Translations under genes and position numbers: made by a program
Assembly (NCBI RefSeq): GCF_022512515.1
Contig: NZ_JAKWBK010000001.1
Coordinates: forward strand, 558,001 to 622,000
Length of the DNA: 64,000 nt
Source: Paraniabella hibiscisoli
GTDB lineage: Bacteria; Bacteroidota; Bacteroidia; Chitinophagales; Chitinophagaceae
Direction: 5' to 3'
Notes under the pieces: generated by a model
Database searches by the model: none
What the model saw: the letters and a program-made list of their open reading frames with translations, nothing else
Told to the model about the DNA's origin: nothing
Shown here: positions 60,511 through 64,000 of the stretch, piece after piece
How positions within the stretch are numbered: the first letter of the stretch is position 1
How the letters are laid out: the number at the start of each line of letters is the position of its first letter

Positions 60511-60953
60511 TGATAAGGCTTCATGCCCTACAGCTTCGGAAATAGGAGCTTGCCCTTTCTGTACTGTTTTATCATGGAAATTAAAATAGTGTGCCTGCTT
60601 GTCGTCCATTACGAATTCTACAGAACATGCCCTGGTATTCGAGTATAGTATTGAATACTTAGAAATCTTCGAAAACGGAACAGTAATATCTATATATTGA
60701 CCATTCTTCAAAGTATTAAAGATTAGTGCTTCATCGTTAAATAATAGCTCCACCCTTGATCTTTTTAAATGAACATTAATAAGCCATGCAAAAAACCATA
60801 TCGTTAAGATCAAGAGTAGATAAATGATGCTTTTTTGAAAATGTAATTTGTATCATATATAAAAGCCATAGCCCCTATTATAACCGTCAACAAAATAGCA
60901 ATTAAGAAATGAAAAGGAGTATACCTTTTATAATTGAGCGAATACAGTACCAT
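60511..60953 (-). pseudogene. 5' part of a membrane-protein gene interrupted by the IS3 element
   Basis: It starts at ATG 60951-60953 (MVLYSLNYKRYTPFHFLIAI). The first two membrane segments are in one frame, and after a one-base shift near 60815 the frame goes on through LILTIWFFAWLINVHLKRSR and a strand-rich part (FNDEALIFNTLKNGQYIDIT) to EAVGHEALS, where the IS begins. It belongs with the 3' part at 58993-59253. Confidence 0.6.
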
Positions 60954-61035
60954 TGACTAAAATGATTATGATGACAAGATAATAAAGTTAGCAAAGTAAT
61001 TCATGTGTTAGACCTCCTATTTTAATCCCTTCTAT

Positions 61036-61206
61036 TCGAAAGTCATTACTATTGAATCAGCCTGCCACAACCTGCAACTTATAACAAATTATGGAAAATC
61101 TATAGAGTTCAAACACGAAGCTAAAGGTACTGTCGAAATTATTATCAAAGAAAGGAGACTGATTGAACGATTGTTTGACAACTTGAAATATGCAGTCAAT
61201 CAATAG
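61036..61206 (+). pseudogene. Open fragment without a start, unknown
   Basis: A plus-strand frame free of stops from a TAG near 61009 to TAG 61204-61206 reads ESACHNLQLITNYGKSIEFK and ends ERLFDNLKYAVNQ. It looks protein-like but has no start codon and no recognised family. It may be the tail of a gene whose front was lost, in the roughly 300-base gap between the interrupted gene and the CysG/TauE fusion. Confidence 0.3.
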
Positions 61207-61254
61207 ATTCGCAAAATAAGTCGCCTGTTCTGAAAATTTATTTTACATTCTCTT

Positions 61255-62823
61255 TTACAGAAACAATGCCTTGCAAATAGTAATAAGGCTCATTACTATA
61301 ACCAGAACACCTACCACCAAAAACATTTTCCTTACCGGTAAGCGGGAGGTAAGCATTGCAGAAAAAGGAGCAGTGATGATGCCCCCTATCAGAAGGCCGG
61401 CAACAATATTCCAATGATGGATACCGATGGTAAAAATAAAAGTAACAGCGCTGGTAACCGTAAGAATAAATTTAGCAACAGTAGAACTGCCTATTACATA
61501 ACGGGGTGTTCTGCCATTTTTGATAAAAGTGCCTGTAACCAACGGTCCCCAACCGCCGCCGCCAAAGGAGTCGATAAAGCCGCCCACTAATCCCAGCAAA
61601 GGAATATTTGTTTTTTTCTTTTCGATTTTCCGCTCCTTGCTTTTAAATACATTGGTCAGAATTCTTACCCCGAGATATAATGTATAAGCCGCGATAAACG
61701 GTTTAGTAATTGCAGCATATTTCTCCCCTACATAACTCAACAACAAAGCGCCTATTACAGCGCCTATAATTGCCGGTAACGCCAGCGCCTTGATCAGCTT
61801 TTTGTTGACATTACCTAACCTGAAATGGCTGATGCTGCCCGCTGCTGTAGTAAAAGACTCAGCAGAATGAATGCTGGCACTTACTACAGGTGGAGGTACA
61901 TTAAGCATCAACAGGATAGTGGTGCATATCACGCCATACCCCATGCCCATAGAGCCGGCCACTATTTCGGCCAAAAAACCCGTGAGCAACATCCAGTAAA
62001 ATAAATGATGATCTTTATTTAACGCCAGCAGAATATCATCAACAAGATCAAATGCATATAACGCATATATGCTTAAACCAACCAACAATACGATTCCTAA
62101 TATGATGAGGTACCAGTTGGTACTCTTTTGCGCTTTAGCGACTACATCAGCAGACTCCACTATTTCCGCAGCCGGCTCCGTTTCTGATTCAAATGCTTTT
62201 AAAGCTTCGTCCGGGTTTTCAACCAAAGAGCGTGTCACATTATTCAACACTTTTACCTTATGATCAAAATCGCCTGATAGCTTATTACGTAAGGCCTGCA
62301 TATTATCCAGCACATCATCTATCTCATCAGGTATTGCTTCATTTAGTGTTTCCTTCAAACGCTTGGCGATAGTTGGGGATTTCCCATTGGTAGAAATAGC
62401 TATCTTAAGATTACCTTTCTTTACAACAGAGCCCAGGTAAAAGTCGCAAAGCTCAGGCTTATCAGCCACATTCACCAGTTTCTCAAAAGCTATGGTATCT
62501 TCTCTTACCTGTTGCGCTACCTGTAAATCGTTTACTGCCGCAATTACCAAATCAGCGGCTTCTATATCTGCTTTTTGGTAAGCTCTTTCTTCCAATACGA
62601 TAGTTGAATAAGGTGCTACAAATTCACGAACAGCATCGCTTATTTGGATGGCAACAAGCTTTATTTGCGTTGCAGGCGCATTCTTAACTACCGCCTGCAG
62701 TTTTTCTAACCCAATATTACCACCACCAATAATTAAAAGCTTCAATTGTTCCAGCTTCAAAAAAACCGGGAACAGATTGTTTCCAATATCAGCCTTATCA
62801 TTAGTATGTGAAGATTCGCTCAA
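61255..62823 (-). CDS. Fusion of siroheme-synthase N-domain (precorrin-2 dehydrogenase/ferrochelatase) and TauE/SafE (TSUP) transporter
   Basis: 522 residues, intact. Residues 15-210 match the CysG N-terminal part: PVFLKLEQLKLLIIGGGNIG (NAD-binding), NVADKPELCDFYLGSVVKKG and IAISTNGKSPTIAKRLKE. They would oxidise precorrin-2 and insert iron to make siroheme for sulfite reductase. Residues 235-522 form a TSUP-type membrane transporter with about eight segments and the motif GSMGMGYGVI. TSUP proteins export or import sulfite and other sulfur compounds. The fusion couples siroheme supply to sulfite traffic. It follows cysE on the same strand in a sulfur-assimilation cluster. Confidence 0.88.
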   Translation of the reverse strand: MSESSHTNDKADIGNNLFPVFLKLEQLKLLIIGGGNIGLEKLQAVVKNAPATQIKLVAIQISDAVREFVAPYSTIVLEERAYQKADIEAADLVIAAVNDLQVAQQVREDTIAFEKLVNVADKPELCDFYLGSVVKKGNLKIAISTNGKSPTIAKRLKETLNEAIPDEIDDVLDNMQALRNKLSGDFDHKVKVLNNVTRSLVENPDEALKAFESETEPAAEIVESADVVAKAQKSTNWYLIILGIVLLVGLSIYALYAFDLVDDILLALNKDHHLFYWMLLTGFLAEIVAGSMGMGYGVICTTILLMLNVPPPVVSASIHSAESFTTAAGSISHFRLGNVNKKLIKALALPAIIGAVIGALLLSYVGEKYAAITKPFIAAYTLYLGVRILTNVFKSKERKIEKKKTNIPLLGLVGGFIDSFGGGGWGPLVTGTFIKNGRTPRYVIGSSTVAKFILTVTSAVTFIFTIGIHHWNIVAGLLIGGIITAPFSAMLTSRLPVRKMFLVVGVLVIVMSLITICKALFL

Positions 62824-62868
62824 TTAATGTACGATGTATAAATTGTACGATGTACGAGTTAAAACTGT

Positions 62869-63806
62869 TCAGCTATGTTCTGCAAAACAAAAATCTGACA
62901 CTCTCCTGAACGGACGGGCAGATAGCAAAACGATAGTAGCAGCCAGCCGGCCTAATAACACTATTTCTTTTTTAGTGGTCTTTAAAATTTTGCTGACAGA
63001 ATCCTTATGCGAAAAGCTGTCTTTATCGGCTACTTCACTTTGATTATATACCAGGGAATTGGGTGGTACGCTAAAAGTAACCCAGGCGTTTCCTCCAATA
63101 ACACAATCTCTCCCGATAGTAATATCACCCAGAATAGTAGCTCCTGAGTAAATAATTACATTGTCTTCGATAGTCGGATGCCTTTTGGATTTTTTTTTTG
63201 TTTTTGCCGAATTCAACGCACCTACGGTTACGCCCTGGTACATTCTAACATCATTGCCAATTACCGAAGTTTCCCCGATAACAACGCCGGTACCATGATC
63301 TATAAAAAGTTTTTCCCAATAGTTGCATACGGATGAATATCGATGCCCGTTTTACTATGCGCGTATTCAGCAAAAAGTCTGGGTAAACCACGTATACCTT
63401 GTTTACGTAACTGGTTTGAAATACGGTAAACCGCAATGGCATAGAAACCTGGGTAGGTTTGCAATATCTGGCTTACATTCAATGCTGCAGGATCATTTGC
63501 TACGAACGCTGCTGCATCATCCTGCAGGGTTGCGTAAATATCAGGCAATGCGGCAAAGAAAACTTCAACAGCTTGCTGAGACTTAGCTCCATCATTCACC
63601 ACATCGTATATTAATGTGGCCAGGTGACTTTGCAGCGAATAAAAGCCTTTCTCCAAATCACTTTCTTTCTGATTTACCCCTGTTTTAGGTATAAACAGAA
63701 ATTGAAAGATATCATCGATAAACTGGTGTGCCAGGTCCTTATCAGGCAGGTTACCTAGTTTAGCATTATTTTGTAACAGGAGTTTTATAAAATTCTTACT
63801 GCTCAT
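62869..63806 (-). CDS. cysE: Serine O-acetyltransferase, frameshifted
   Basis: Acetylates serine to O-acetylserine, the carbon skeleton for cysteine. The N-terminal helical domain is followed by left-handed beta-helix hexapeptide repeats. The catalytic region is [20 protein letters not shown], then [15 protein letters not shown] one-base indel near 63300 separates [14 protein letters not shown] from FIDHGTG. The last 25 residues run into a common genomic repeat and may not be real; another indel near 62960 could end the protein at TTKKK. The sulfite reductase gene is upstream and the CysG/TauE gene is downstream. Confidence 0.88.
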
Positions 63807-63894
63807 TTCTTAATAGTTAAATGTTGATGAGTTGAAATGTTGACAAGGAAAATACTACTTTTTAATTAACAAACATATCAACTTTTTAACTCTA

Positions 63895-64000
63895 TTATAG
63901 AATCCATTTCCTGTGAGAAAAATCGCCGAAAGTTTCGTTATCTTTTTTCTCTTTGCTGTAAACTCCAAACAATTCATCGAGCGTTGTAAGTATCTGGTCT
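63895..64000 (-). CDS. Sulfite/nitrite reductase family protein, C-terminal end only
   Basis: The last 34 residues of a gene that continues past the window edge: DQILTTLDELFGVYSKEKKD, then NETFGDFSHRKWIL and stop TAA 63895-63897. The LDELF...E...GETFGDF-type ending is, as I recall it, that of siroheme-dependent sulfite reductases, and the following cysE and siroheme-synthase genes agree with that. With only the tail visible the call is tentative. Confidence 0.55.
   Translation of the reverse strand, partial: DQILTTLDELFGVYSKEKKDNETFGDFSHRKWIL

Noticed and set aside
62830-62862. Direct repeat of TGTACGATGTA before the CysG/TauE gene
   Set aside because: Two short AT-rich copies 18 bases apart upstream of the gene; too short and simple to call an operator.
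62890-62912. CCTGAACGGACGGGCAG-like segment, similar to one near 12734-12758
   Set aside because: A dispersed short genomic repeat; noted only because it probably lies beyond the true end of cysE.

Overview
The window is a stretch of Bacteroidota chromosome, most likely from the family Chitinophagaceae (inference). The evidence is the gene repertoire (two TonB-dependent receptors with carboxypeptidase-like N-terminal domains, DUF5686, a two-component propeller kinase, methionine synthase split into two genes, DUF2157/DUF4401/GDYXXLXY), promoter-like boxes of the Bacteroidota type (TAnnTTTG) and a base composition near 40% GC. No rRNA, tRNA, CRISPR array or prophage was seen.

The reading frames are broken throughout. 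About 35 of some 58 genes, including housekeeping genes such as nrdB, metH, comEC, yqgE and cysE, carry one or more one-base frame breaks, mostly in A, T or G runs of five or more bases. When the frame is moved by one base at these points the family-typical protein continues. I read this as uncorrected sequencing error rather than real decay, and I list each such locus as one gene with the break noted.

Layout. 1-6.4 kb: methyltransferase fragment, alpha/beta hydrolase, AraC regulator, SDR enzyme, a zinc-ribbon/CFI-box protein, Na+/H+ antiporter, NAD(P)H oxidoreductase and a VOC protein. 6.4-14.2 kb: a hairpin repeat, a SUKH-like protein coupled to an archaemetzincin-like lipoprotein, VanW, the DUF2157-DUF4401-GDYXXLXY membrane operon, a rhomboid protease and an RDD protein. 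14.4-23 kb: secreted and lipoproteins, then an accessory island with a zeta-toxin-like kinase overlapping a 50-residue ORF, HTH genes, a long structured-RNA candidate in front of a toxin/immunity-like pair, a SecDF-head protein and a DUF4062 protein. 23.1-25.9 kb: ribonucleotide reductase nrdB-nrdA. 25.9-30.1 kb: a gene-poor repeat region (21-bp minisatellite, 182-bp duplication), a GNAT enzyme, and REP-like palindromes flanking an orphan gene and a RAYT-like transposase. 30.2-36.2 kb: purH, a racemase, comEC, small proteins and an MBL hydrolase. 36.2-46.5 kb: DUF5686, SemiSWEET, a histidine kinase with its response regulator, lipoproteins, RlpA, YqgE and an esterase. 46.5-51.3 kb: the two halves of methionine synthase with a DUF1016 nuclease gene set between them. 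51.6-58.8 kb: a propeller protein plus TonB receptor operon and a second TonB receptor preceded by a poly-cysteine leader ORF. 59.3-60.5 kb: an IS3-family element inside a membrane-protein gene. 60.9-64 kb: sulfur assimilation genes (sulfite reductase C-terminus, cysE, a CysG-N/TauE fusion).

The most interesting signal is at 58.66-58.85 kb. A promoter-like sequence, a short ORF with seven Cys codons in two clusters, and two palindromes sharing a 10-base half-site all precede a TonB receptor a few kilobases from cysteine-synthesis genes on the same strand. This looks like a cysteine-responsive attenuator controlling uptake of a sulfur compound. Other candidates are the 33-bp-stem RNA in front of the toxin-like pair (19.7-20.9 kb), the REP-RAYT arrangement (28-29.9 kb), and the palindrome-bearing DUF1016 gene inside split metH.
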